From Rotaria sp. Silwood1 (lineage: Eukaryota > Rotifera > Eurotatoria > Philodinida > Philodinidae): a stretch of DNA of 64,000 bases. The notes beneath the pieces were generated by a model that was not told where the DNA came from, made no database searches, and saw only the letters and a list, made by a program, of their open reading frames with translations. The position numbers were made by a program, and so were the translations under genes. Where the stretch lies: contig CAJNOP010000867.1 in assembly GCA_905250075.1 (NCBI GenBank), positions 17,418-81,417 of the forward strand. Reading direction: 5' to 3'. The first letter of the stretch is position 1; each line of letters begins with the position of its first letter. Below are positions 1 to 12,017 of the stretch, one piece after another.

Positions 1-3000
1 TACCAGCGACCAATGTCAAATGGCATGAAAAAGTTGGAGATGATCTTCGAGGTATTTCAATTAAATATGCTATTTTTCAATTTTGCAAGGAAAGTCTGTA
101 ACAATGTTTTCAGATATTATCATATTCAAAACATATTTTTACAAAGTCGGTAACTATAAATATTTAAACATATCTCTACCTTACATTTAAAATAAAACAC
201 TAGCTAGGATCTCTACTACAACAAGAATCGGAATATCATACCGATATAATTCTTTCTAAACTGATTTTTGTGAAACGCAGCTGATACTAATGATCTGTAT
301 TAGCGTCATGATGATGTATACAGTTCATTACCAGATCTCATACGAGTATTACTTAGTAAGTAAATTTTACCGACCTTGAAACCAATCGATAAATTGACGT
401 TCTTGACTTATTTTCATAAACGTACACCTTTCAACAAAAGAACCTTCAATCATTCTGACGTTCTATTTATAAAAAAATGGACCACAAAATAAAGAAGAAG
501 TAATAAACTATTTCAATGAATCTCTATGTAATTATATACTTAAAATATCAATAATGGATATTTTTACTTCTCGTTACTTTGGTTTTTTTTAATAGTATTG
601 ATGCATAGATTTTTATATTAAATATGAACACATCTATTATAAACAAAAAAACCAGACATATTCTTATCTTTTGCGTGTACTTTTAGCTATTTTCTTCCAA
701 TCGTTGATGACGTTAATCGGATTTAGATGACTCTCTTTGGCACTGTTTGTTCTAGAATGATGCATGACTAAAATAATCTGTCTTGTCTTTAATAAAGAAA
801 ATACAATGAAACTGATCTGAGTTCTTTGAGTTCTCAACTCTTGAATTTATGTGAACTAAAAAGTTTACCAGAAAGAAAACGTTTTAGCAGTAACACCTAC
901 GCCATAATTAAAGAAGTCAAGGAAGACTTTAGGAACTGTCTAAACTCTGTGACCTACAAAATCCTGTCGAACTCAAAGAATCGAAGGCATTCACAGAACT
1001 TGTCTATTCCTAGAATACTTTCAAAAGCCAATGATTCAAATGAACTTCATCTTACAGCTGTTTTATTTTTTGTGCTAATTAAACTGAACTCTATTAGATA
1101 TTTTTCTATCATGAATATCGTCCACATTCTGTGAAACAAATGATCATTTACATATATAGTATAATATGTGATATTTCTCATTTGACTATTTAAGCAAATT
1201 TTCACTATAAAATTATTGCTTCGTTAAAATTAAACTTTCGGTATTGATGCGATGTCTTTCTAAGCTACCTGATAAATAGTCATAAATGATTCGGTCAACA
1301 CTTCTTAGGATTCTCAATTTTGTAGACTTATTTTTGCTAACAAGTTTGTCCTATGGGTAAACCTATTGTTTTGTTCTAGGCTAATCCTGTGATAGAATAA
1401 AATGTCATAAATATCAATTATACTTTAAAACAGTTTTCATTGGTCGTTGAAATATGATTAGGAAAGAAAGATCTAGAGGCTTTTAGCTGTGTCCATTAGT
1501 ATTTAATGCATAGCACGACATTTGATCCTTACTTTTACTAATAGTTGTTTTGGCCAAAGATGTTCGCTCCTACTCTTAAGCGTTCATGTCTAGTATGAAA
1601 CTTATCATCAACACTCACACTTTATGTTCTATAGTATTAGACTTTTTGAATAGCTTTCGGGTTGCTGTGAGACCAAAAGATACTCTTGCTCACTAGAAAA
1701 CATTTCTGTCTTTTTCGCTTTACTTTAACATGCTGCTACGGCATACAAAGCTTTTCTCCTACACTGTTGTGCATCGGAATGTTTTCAGACAGACAAGACT
1801 GTGATAATCAACCCATTAAGATGTTTTGTAACGCTACTTGTACATATTCTACTGCATTTAAACGTGTTAAGAAACGAGTAGTATTATTTTAAATTCATGC
1901 GCTTTTATTAGTTTTACCCGCTATTTTACCAGTCTTAAGGCACACGAACATCTTGAGCATCTTCAAAGCACATAACTCAAGTTGAAAATATTTTTTAAAC
2001 TTATATATATTGTCTATAACAGCTTAATTAGACATCAAAATGGCTTACGATACTTATGAAAAGTATTCTAAGAAAAGACAAGACAATAATAGAGTGACAT
2101 GATCATCGATACACAACCCTTAACGTATTTCTTGTAAACGTGTGAAAGCGTCTCATATAGTATGAAGAGTTATTTTCAAGCGAATAAAAACATGCGAGTA
2201 ACTCTTTTAACGATGCAATCAGTATCACCATGTTTTAATGCTCAAAAAGTAGAAAATGACTCAGAGATAACAGAAAATATTTTTCAAAAAGCAAAAGAAA
2301 CTTTTTAATACTTAAATTTTCTTGAGCTTTTTCTTGGTATCATAATCAGACAATTTTATATTAGACTCTAATCCTTTAAAGTAATTTAGTCAAAAAAACA
2401 GAATAGTTTAATATATTTCCTTTTCTTTGTCTACTATTCATCTGCTTTTATATCTTTTAATAATCCTTTATTTGATCTGAGCCTTATTTTTTATATAATC
2501 ATAGCTCAAAATCATGTTACGTGTCTTTTCCTTGTAGACTAAAAGATTCAGAAAAATTAGCTTAAAAAACTCAGTAAACGACTATAACAATTATCAAAAA
2601 TATTTTTAGTGACTGAAACTCAATATCCAACTTAATTTCTTGCTATTTTAGTCTATTTAGATATGGACAAATAAGAACTTACAATTTTTTAACTTTATGA
2701 TTAACAATGGTATAAGAGAAAATTCTACAGCGTGTACTTTCAGAATATCTGTTCGTATGTCAAAATCTTGAGTCGAACCAGAAAGAAAACGAACATGAAG
2801 TCTAACATAATATAACCTTGGACAACTTAAATATCCGCAATAATAATTGAACTCTTTTTTCAAAACAAAAAATTACACAGCTTAATACCAAACTTAGAAA
2901 TCTATTCAGGAAAAATATCTTCTATTGTAGTGATAGACGTGTCAATCACTTTTGAAGAACAAGTTGAAAACTCACTTAATTCACAAAAAGAAAAGAAATC

Positions 3001-5915
3001 AATTATTATTAACGTGCATTATTAGGACATACTAGCTTGCCAGTTATAATCCTAGTATCACAAAAAAAAAGACATAAAGAAATACCATTGAGAAATATAT
3101 CACAACAGTAATACTTTTCCAAAGTAATATTAAAAACATATAGCCCTCAAAAAAAAAATCAATAAGGATGAGAAAGCGATACCAATAAGTGTGAATAGCA
3201 ATTTTTGTGACATGTTCGAGTAAATAAATAGCAGAATCTTTTAATATTATTAAAAACATTGAAACAATTAGATTAATAAAAGAAAAATATCTGTGATGGG
3301 TTTCTTTATGTTACATCAAATACAACCTCTCTAAAATTATTCAACAAAGCGAATTATAATTCTAAACAATTTTCGATCCATGGATAATTCTCATCGTGAG
3401 CTTATATTTCAGACCTGAAGAACAAATTTTGATGAGAAAATAAAGTTTAAATATGTTAGAGCGTTATATTTTTGGTTTTCATCTCAAAATTTTAACAACT
3501 GATTTTTTTTCCTTTATCTGCTAATCATTTCTTTTCATGTCCTTCCATATGCTTATCATTTCAATTCTAGTTTTTTTTCTTAAGTATTCATGTATTATTC
3601 TGTCTTATTTTGTTGTGGATTTTGATGTCAATTTGCTGCTTTAAAATATTTGCCTCATACGACTTGATGATTTATATTTCTTATTACGTATACATACAAC
3701 GAATCAAACAAATGAATTTTAGACACCTATTTGTATTTTCTGTTCTTTCTATACATGTGAAATTATTTCATCTAGCTTTCTGCTACTATGAGAACGATTT
3801 TTGTATTGAGTATTAATAAGGATTCAGTGTTCGTTATTGGAATGTGTACAAAATTTGACACTTTTCTATAACAATCACTGATTAAGTATTATAATCATCA
3901 TTGGTATGATAAAAATTAGTTTAACGCGTAACACTCTTACAATATCAAGATCAGACGATAACACATTAAGTGAAATTGCCACGTAAATAACTCACAAGCT
4001 ATGATACTATCTTCACACTTTCTATATATCCTAATCTCTGTATTTTCCATATCTCTGACGAAGTAACAAAGAACTTGAATGAATTCTCAGAGAGTTCAAT
4101 AGAAAACATGTCATGACTCAAGGCATTCATGTCTAATCTGAAGCTTTCTGTCTGCGCTACAAGTATCTCAATATGAACCGCAGTTTTTATTTTCACATTG
4201 TCAGATTGATGAGTAGTACTAGGTATTTTTGGTACCCGCCTTTCGGATTGTTACCTAGCGTCAAACTTGTTGCGCAACATTTTCGTAAATGAAATCGCTA
4301 CCTGCCAGATGCTACTATATTGGTACTAACAATTTTTTTTGTTTTTTGAAAATGAAAGTTAGATCAGAAGTATACATACAGAATATGGATTAGAGCGGAA
4401 ACAGATTCATAATGAAAACAAGATCTGTTCAGGTTCTATAGACTTTAATAGCCTTGGTTATGTCTTAGTAGAGCTAGTATATTTAATAGAATAAAGTATA
4501 TCTTAACAGATATCACGAATAAATCTGTTTCCATGAAAAATATGAAAACTTTACTACTTCATCATCTTTTAAGAGTGATTAGCTTAACAAGAAGAGAATA
4601 GAAAAAAATAATGTTACGTGAAAGTTTTCAATGCAAGATTTTTATCAATCTCGAATTTCGCGCGACTTTCCTTGGAGAAAAACATCAGATTGAAACCTAT
4701 TGCCCTGTCCATGAAGGTTCACTATGTGACACAATATATTACAGCTTCACATTGATGCCTTATACTGTAATTCCAAGATTTTCAGACACCTATTATTTTT
4801 CATCGCCAGATGATGTGACGCATTTTAAGTTGACCTTGAGACTGCTGAAAGAAATAAAACTTTTTATCTTCATTCTCACCGACATGAAGATTTTACTATT
4901 GTTTCGATAGAACTTTTATATTTATTATCACCAAAACTTTACTCATATTATGTTGATAGCTCAACGCTTGTCTCTTAACTAACTCAAAATGATGTTATAA
5001 TATTGGCAAAAAGAGCAAGTAAACTTATAAATAAAAGTGAAATGGAGATAGCAAAGTGAGTCAAGTCAACTGTCAATAAAAAAACTGATTATAAATCGAT
5101 CATTGAAATCAATTTCATATCTGTATAAATTGTGTTCTAACGTGCAAATTAGATTGATAATGTATGTTTGTATGTTATTTAATGAGCCTGCTTCTACTGT
5201 TAGTATTATTTTGTTAAGTTACTCACTAAAATAAAATTAATGAAGCCGAATATTTGAGAATTGTTTAATGTAAAAAGCGCTGTTGAATAGGCTTGATGTT
5301 GCTTGTATAACACTGTTTGCTTGTTTTTTCGAATGATTGTTTGTTTTACCTTTGCAATAAGACTCATACATTTCTTATTCTTCGTTAATGTGCTTGGTTT
5401 TTTCCATTTTTTATTTTTTGTAACACAATTTATCACGTACGTATGCAAAGAAGATGCGCACGTTGTGCACAAAACGTTCTGCTTAAATGATTTGTGTACA
5501 ATGAATACTGCATACGAAATAATATCAAAACATGTTCATACTTGAAAAACAAATATCGAGAAGCAAAAGATAGTAGAAAAAAAACCTTTTTATTTTCACG
5601 AACGTAATACATTATATTCATGTATATGAATGAATCGCAAAATTATTGTACCGTGGTACTCTTATATGTAAAATTTCAATAAGTCGAGTTCTTCTCAATC
5701 AATCTTTATGGTTTTTCATATTTTCCTCTCACATAGTATTATAGAATCCACTAATCGCTGTTTTCAGAATCGAATATTTTTTTCGTCCATATTTTTTATA
5801 GAACGGTACAATAAATTTTCAATTCATCCATATATAAATAAAAAGTTCCAAAGCAAAAAATTTCGATAAATATTTTCGTACATGGTTGATATCGAGTTAA
5901 TGTCATCACCCATAC
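1..5915. other. AT-rich region with no supported gene
   Basis: I read both strands and see only short open frames (about 100 codons or fewer) with no recognisable motif, no paired splice sites and no family resemblance. The longest, near 826-1134 and 4611-4910, have ordinary AT-rich composition and no conserved pattern. Function, if any, is unknown. Confidence 0.6.
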
Positions 5916-5985
5916 TCTTCTTTCATAGGCGGCGGAACGATTTCACTCTAGGGTAGGCTCAACTTTTCAGACAAACCAGGTCTGT

Positions 5986-6438
5986 CCACGTAAAAAAATA
6001 GAGTTGAAATCAGATTAAAATCGGGTAATAGCCGATAAAAAATGGATTGTCATCCTACGAATTTGATCAATTTTTAATCATTTTTTAACCGATTTTTATT
6101 GAAAATAACCGAAAAAATCAAAATTTCATTGATTATTACGATTCGTTCTCGCTAAAACGGTATAAAACAATTAATAAGATTGATGCAAACCGGTAAAATT
6201 CGTGTGAAGACTTTTTCATTTATCAAAAAGAAAAATCTTTTTTTTATGAAACTTTTATCGATTTTAAATGGAACTAATCGTAATAATCAATGAAATTTGG
6301 CTTTTTTTTTCGGTTATTTTCAATTAATATCAGTTAAAAAATGATTTAAAATTGATTCAGGTCGTATGATTATAATCGATTTCTAGTTAGTTTATAATCG
6401 ATTTTAATCTTATTTCAACTCGAATATATTTACATGGA
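5986..6438. repeat. Nested inverted repeat inside the 5924-7624 element
   Basis: The left arm from about 5986 to 6155 is the imperfect reverse complement of 6269-6438, sharing words such as GATTAAAATCG and TTGATTATTACGAT. The arms are separated by about 110 bases. It looks like a smaller foldback element inserted in, or forming part of, the larger element. I could not identify a target duplication. Confidence 0.65.
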
Positions 6439-7503
6439 TGGGAGCGATTCGAAAAATAGTTTTCTTCATTTGTTTATAATGTTGAGCGTCATAGGTTTTT
6501 GTTGATAGATTTTAATTCCTTATAAGTGTGATAACTATCTAATGCGTTATTGTTTCCAGACACAACAGGTACTAACGAAGTAACTTAAAAAGACTATTTA
6601 AAAAGCAGTAAAAGAGAAGTCTAAGAAGAAATAATGCTATTCAACATCAAAATATTTTTTCTATCTTGATTCTTTGAAAGGAAATCAGAATAGATGCTTA
6701 ATCAAATTGATGTCAAGGTTTTATAGTTTTAACAATGACATTTTTGCATATAATCCTGTTTCACCTTAACTATCATTTGAACTGATCGATACAAGTTCAA
6801 CAGAAGATGAATTTTCATCAAAACTGTTCTTAGCCGTTTGTTGTTTTATTGTGAAAGAAAGACATAATCTGATTTTATTTAACTGGTATCGGCATACGAA
6901 AGGAGTAATGTTATTCAAGTGCCTACAATTCAAATGTTATTTTAAATAGAAATCTACAAAAAACAATTCATCCGTCTTATATTAAGAACCAAGAATCCGA
7001 TGACGATATAAATACCAAAGAAGACTAATCACTACCTCACTGGATGCGAGTTAGCAGTAGAAAAAATATGGAGTCCTTATAAAAATGAGTTATCTGTCAA
7101 ACGAATATGAGGACTAAACAATAAGAGTAAACGTTTATATTTAACTGAGTCTATACTAGCCTTGGTCTGTCCTAGTTTCAGACTACCGAAACCTACTCTC
7201 CATCAACGTAGGGTAGGCTTGAGTCTATTCAGGCCTAATGGCTCCGCCGTCTGTGGTTATTTTGAATAGAAGTTCAGAACAACTGTTAAATTATCTTATA
7301 TTATATTGAAAATAAAGAATTCGACGTAGATATAGACGTCAACAAAAACCAATCAGTATGCCACTGAACACGAGTTTGTAATAGATAAAATGTGGACTGA
7401 CCTTGTAGTAACGCGTCATCTGTCAGGAGAACACGAAAATTAATAATATTAGAAAATTTTTACATTAAATTGAGCCTAGTCAAGCCTTTATCTGTACTGG
7501 TTC

Positions 7504-7569
7504 GAGCCTACCCAAGCCTTTATCTGAGCCTACCCAAGCCTTTACCTGAGCCTACCCAAGCCTTTACCT
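7504..7569 (+). repeat. 22-base minisatellite, three copies
   Basis: Three tandem units of GAGCCTACCCAAGCCTTTAYCT occur with a single variable base. A diverged fourth copy lies just upstream near 7471. The array sits next to the right terminus of the surrounding foldback element. Confidence 0.85.
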
Positions 7570-7632
7570 CTCCAACCTAGGGTAGGCTCGTGCCTACCCA
7601 GGCCTCGTGGCTCCGCCGCCTATGTCTTCTTT

Positions 7633-8828
7633 ATATATTTTGAATGTTTTGTTTTTGAAAAAAAAATAGTTTAATGATATTAGCACATCTAAAGGATTGA
7701 ATGCTTAATAACAACAGTATATATAATAATTTATATGATAAATATGAGTTATACGATTTAGTATCGTATACTTTATTGCTTTTGTAAAGATTTGTTGACA
7801 AATATAACTTTTTTTTTCAAGTTAAATCACGTTTTTTTTCTTTTTCTCTCAGTGAATTATATGATTTAGTTAGATCAAACTAATGATCACACTGGAAATT
7901 AATCAGATTTTTTTCTGTAGTTCAGTTTTAATTTCAAATATTCTTATACTGATTTTCTAACGAATCTATAACTAATAATCATTCAATGAATTATTGTTAT
8001 TTGATACATCGTATGGAAAAAATGAATTTATCTCGATCAAAATAATAATTACGCGATTTGTAAAAAAAAACACACAGTTGGTTGCAAATCAATATCGTAA
8101 TGTACTCAGTACAATCTTTTTATATAAAGTCTGTGAATTGTAAATAATTCAATAGAAATTTTATCATACAAAGATTTCAAATTATTTTTCCAAGTTTGTC
8201 AGTTCAAGAATGACGTTGGAATTGAGAGGTGTTTATGATTTTTGATACAAGTATTGGACACTTTTAATATTTTAAATGCATAGCGCATGAAATTTTACAA
8301 TCTCGAATATTTATAACTAAAACCTTTTTACGTATTTTGTATTAGATTACTGGTGTTAAAGAATTTATGTGAGTTTCACGCTTCAACCTCAAACTCGCTC
8401 CACTAACAAACCTTCTTTCAATAGTATGACACATTGTGAATAATTATTCTATTGATCAAACCGATTTAATATCTTCATTGTATACTAAAGTAAAAATATG
8501 AGATGTATCGGCCAGTTTAAGTCGAATATACATGCAGATATGTAAATCACTATATTGAATGCATTAATTTCAGTCTTCAATGAAGCAAGTGCAAATTCAA
8601 AGGAAAAAAATGAAAGCGATATATGGCCAGAAGTGGAGAGAGCGTGAAAAAAGGGATAAAAAAACAAAGGATAGAAAATAGTCGGCAGCATTTGGAATGT
8701 GAGTGAGCATGGGATTATACGGCTCTTCTTTCTTGAACATCTACATCCATACTCATACGGTGAAGTACGTTAAACAATAAAATTAAGGAATGTGATGACT
8801 GAAAATCAAAACAATGTCATTTCTGATG
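7633..8828. other. AT-rich spacer without supported gene
   Basis: No conserved frame, splice pattern or repeat with clear boundaries is seen between the two foldback elements. The small open frame at 8485-8691 on the minus strand has no recognisable features. Confidence 0.5.
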
Positions 8829-9426
8829 ATCCAGCGCAGTGATTGGATACTTAGTACAGTACTTGGTACTTTTCGTACTTTTTACTTAAAAATCTTTAGT
8901 ACATAGTACATTTGTGCAGTACAAGTACATTTACTTTGTACTTAACTTGTGTACTTCGTACTTGTACTTCGATACTTTTTACTTAAGTACAATATACTTA
9001 GTACCGGTACTACAGCACAATGTACTGTAGTACCGGTACTAAGTACATATGTACTTGTACTGTACTACCGGTACTAGTACATATGTACTTAATGAGATGT
9101 TGTCTAATTTAATCTTTTTTGTTAGCTGTTTGTTTGTGGCTTCTGCGGAACACATGCTTTTAACAGCTTCTCATCTCTAGGGGATATTTCAAAAACTTAA
9201 CAATTATTTTAAAGCTTAAAAACGCAGATTGACCACGTGTTTTTCAGATAATCTTTCTATGTAGGTAACAACAAATATTTGAATTTTATAGATTATTTAT
9301 CTCTGTAACATCGGGTCGTAGATGAAATAATGTTTTGCTGTTGCAATAGCTTGTTTATTTAATATGTACTTATTAGCTAGCGATGTATAAATTTTTAGTG
9401 AGATGAGTACATGGATTTATTAATAG

Positions 9427-9869
9427 ATAATAGTACCAAATAGATTATGGAGCAACTTGAGTATATATATAATAAAAATCACCAATTGATTTTATTTTTA
9501 TTTTATTTTTAATTTTTATTCTATAATAGCTCTATAATAGATGAGTATGAGGTCAAGCTATAAGAAAAAATAAAAAATGTATATCAATGTTTCATTTTAT
9601 ATAATGAACAAAAATATCATATTAAATTTTCGACCATATTGAGGTCATCGTCAGAATAGATCCGATATTGTTGTTGTTGTTGTACAATTTCATTATATAA
9701 AATGAAACATTGTTATACATTTTTTATTTTTTCTTATAGCTCGAGCTCATACTCATCTATTATAGAGCTATTATAAATAAAAAGAAAAAAAAAAATAAAA
9801 ATAAAATCAATTGATGATTTTTATTATATATATACTCAAGTTGCTCCATAATCTATTTGGTACTATTAT
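9427..9869. mobile_element. Nested foldback element with ~180-base arms
   Basis: The left arm (about 9427-9604) and right arm (about 9690-9869) are near-perfect reverse complements, including TAGTACCAAATAGATTATGG and the AT-only stretch behind it. A loop of roughly 85 bases contains a GTT trinucleotide run. A 14-base direct repeat ATGTATAAATTTTT lies at 9383-9396 and 9868-9881; the left copy is about 30 bases outside the arm, so it may or may not be a target duplication. Confidence 0.7.
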
Positions 9870-10191
9870 GTATAAATTTTTGTTGTAATATTCAATGATA
9901 AACGATAGAAGATGTTACCATGAAGAATTAAAATTTTTATTAGTTTCAGGAAGTAACAGTGACAAATAACAAAATGATAAAAAATAACAACGAGTTAAAA
10001 TAAAAAGTGGAACAAGAAGTTAAAAATAAATAGTAAGTCAACAAAAACAAATCTGAGAAGAACAACTGATGAAAATAAAGAATGTGACACAACTAGTTCA
10101 AAGCAAATTCTGATTTAATACCAATATTTCCTTCTATTTTTTTTTCATTCCTACAGATGTCAGTAAATCATGAAAATAGTAAATATTGACT

Positions 10192-10603
10192 TAAACCCTC
10201 CCCATAATAGAAGCCCCTCCCATATTAGAAGCCCCCCCTTATTAGAAGCCCCCTCTGAGATGAACAACGTGTTTGACGTATTAGAAGCCCCCTAATTTTT
10301 CGAAAAAATTTTAAAATTTTCAAGATTTTTTTTCGCATTTTCATGCTAAAACAGCTAAAATTTTTCGATTTTCACGTAAAAAGTTGGCTGACTCTTATCA
10401 AGCTTAGCTAACATCTGAAAATAATGTCAAAAATCTTCTGGAAAACTCATAAAAACCTTGAAAGTCGCTAAAAACCCTTGCGAACCCTTTTTCCTGGCAG
10501 TTTACGAAATTTTTTTGAGACTTAATAGAAGCCCCCTCCAGAAGCTTCATATGATAGACATATTAGAAGCCCCCCGGGGGCTTCTAATATGGGGAGGGGT
10601 TTA
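10192..10603. mobile_element. Nested MITE with AAACCC(C)TCCCC ends
   Basis: The left end TAAACCCTCCCCATAATAG and the right end (complement TAAACCCCTCCCCATATTAG) are inverted copies, both followed inward by TAGAAGCCCC repeats in the same relative order. The motif TTAGAAGCCCCC recurs several times inside both ends. Ends reading TA-AACCC...GGGTT-TA would allow a TA target duplication (Tc1/mariner-like), but this cannot be separated from part of the terminal repeat. Confidence 0.6.
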
Positions 10604-10904
10604 CGAAATAATAATAGAATAACTAAAACATGAAATTATAGCGAAGTACAAAGTACATTTGTACTCAGTACCGGTACTATAGTACATTGTACTTAGTACA
10701 GGTACTTCAGCACATTGTACTAAAGTACACTTGTACTCAGTACCGATACTAAGTACAATTTACTACAGTACATTACAGTTGAGTACAAGTCCAAAGTAAA
10801 TTAGTTAAGTAACAAGTATTTGTACTTGTACTTGTCGTACTTGTACTTGTCCAATCACTGATCCAGCGAACATTACCTTGCATGATTTTCAAAATCATGG
10901 TGAT

Positions 10905-10945
10905 AGAGTGTGGCTGAAAAGGAGATCGACATCCACACCCACACC
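10905..10945. repeat. Short degenerate telomere-like patch
   Basis: A short AGTGTGGC-type G-rich stretch is followed by AAAAGGAGATCGACATCC and then CCACACCCACACC. This resembles the centre of the larger G-rich/C-rich blocks further right (53367-53418 and 57573-57880), but it is only about 40 bases long. Confidence 0.45.
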
Positions 10946-11730
10946 TTAAGCAACTTATGACTTTACGCTAAGTGTAGATGTGGATTTGTGTATGTGTCTT
11001 GTCTTCATCCACGCCTTCTCGTTGAAACTCCGATTCATCGGTAGTTTGCATGTCATGTAGATCAAACAATACTTATCACAACATGTGATGCAGCGCTTCA
11101 ATTTCAAGCTCAGAAGGAGATGCCAGCTCAGTGAGTCAGGCATTTGAATGCTGAAGCGTTTGCACCATCGGAATCAAGAGAGAAAAATAAAATTTCCAAT
11201 TCAGATTGGTTCCTCTCATCGTCATGTACGGCATTAGACCATCGTTAGGTTGAGACTGTTTGGGCTTCTGCTGGTTTATTCACCCACACCTTTTTAATAT
11301 CCTTACGTCTTTTATTGACTTCTTTTTCTATCTTTGTTGATTTGGATTATATGATATCTGTTCCTTCAGGATCAATTCGCATCATCAAGATACTTACTAG
11401 GATGCCATTATTTCATATCCAAATGAGTGTAAGTGTGATAGAGGATTTTCTTTTTATCGACATATTAGTACTCTCACTCTCTTGTCATCTGCATGCACAC
11501 CGTCACGATATTTTAGTATCGAAGTATATTGCCCCACTAGAAAGCTTCTCTGCTAAGAACTCTAATAATAACATAAATGCTTGCACACTTATATGACACA
11601 TATTGAAATCATGATCAAATCTTTATTAGCATCGATATTTCACAAAAAAGATGCATACATAGATACATCTTTATGTCTATATATCAAAGAATTCTTAGTA
11701 ATGGAAATTCAACTGTAAATACCATGATCG
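10946..11730. other. Spacer without supported gene
   Basis: Small open frames near 10955-11143 (minus) and 11315-11596 (plus) have no recognisable domain or splice pattern. The stretch AGTGTAGATGTGGATTTGTG near 10970 is a weak G-rich patch. A likely polyadenylation signal for the peptide gene on its right lies at 11622-11627 (AATAAA on the minus strand). Confidence 0.45.
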
Positions 11731-12017
11731 CTAGCATTTCCAGGAAGCGATCGACATTGTATCGTTTTCCGTTCGGCACCTGCAGTGCAATTTGAAGAAA
11801 CCTTCACAATTCGATACTGTGTTGTTACCAAATCGCTTCTGACAGCCTTGATTGCATTTTGAGGGTCGGAATGGACAACCACACCAATTACTTTGAACTT
11901 GGCCTAAACGAGACATTTAGAAATTGACTGCCATTAAATATTAGACACACACTTACATATTTGAACAGAGAAGATCAGAATAAGAATGACCAATGCATGA
12001 AAAGTAATACTAGCCAT
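11731..12017 (-). CDS. Small secreted cysteine-rich peptide, CSab-defensin-like
   Basis: Two exons on the minus strand, 12017-11957 and 11903-11731, join in frame across a 53-base GT-AG intron to give 77 residues. Exon 1 encodes a typical signal peptide (start MASITFHAL, then a hydrophobic run to about residue 20). The rest carries cysteines in the order C-x-C-x6-C-x3-C-x11-C-x7-C-x-C-x13-C. The CxxxC followed later by CxC is the core signature of cysteine-stabilised alpha/beta defensins, so a secreted antimicrobial role is plausible but inferred. The extra first pair (WCGC) and last cysteine exceed the usual six. An open frame that starts at an internal ATG inside the intron (about 11916) should not be taken as the gene start. 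A polyadenylation signal lies at 11622-11627. Confidence 0.62.

Larger units (their letters stand above)
5924..7624. mobile_element. hAT-like non-autonomous foldback element, 8-base TSD TCTTCTTT
   Basis: The ends are a perfect 13-base inverted repeat, CATAGGCGGCGGA at 5924-5936 and its complement at 7612-7624. They are flanked by a perfect 8-base direct repeat TCTTCTTT at 5916-5923 and 7625-7632. An 8-base target duplication with CA-starting termini is typical of the hAT superfamily. No transposase reading frame is visible, so any movement would need enzyme supplied in trans. The interior holds a second inverted repeat (5986-6438), a partly duplicated right end (7209-7258 resembles 7578-7624) and a 22-base minisatellite at 7504-7569. 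The superfamily assignment rests on target-duplication length and end sequence only. Confidence 0.8.
8837..10860. mobile_element. hAT-like foldback element with nested insertions, 8-base TSD ATCCAGCG
   Basis: The element begins CAGTGATTGGA (8837) and ends with the exact complement TCCAATCACTG (10860). It is flanked by a perfect 8-base direct repeat ATCCAGCG (8829-8836 and 10861-10868). Both arms consist of overlapping GTAC-rich words such as AGTACCGGTACT, so they are locally palindromic as well as complementary to each other. The interior contains two further inverted-repeat elements, at 9427-9869 and 10192-10603. No transposase frame is visible. The 8-base duplication and CAGTG-type end fit hAT; this is inference from ends only. 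Confidence 0.82.

Noticed and set aside
826-1134. 102-codon frame, possible gene
   Set aside because: No signal peptide, domain, splice context or coding-like bias beyond chance in AT-rich DNA.
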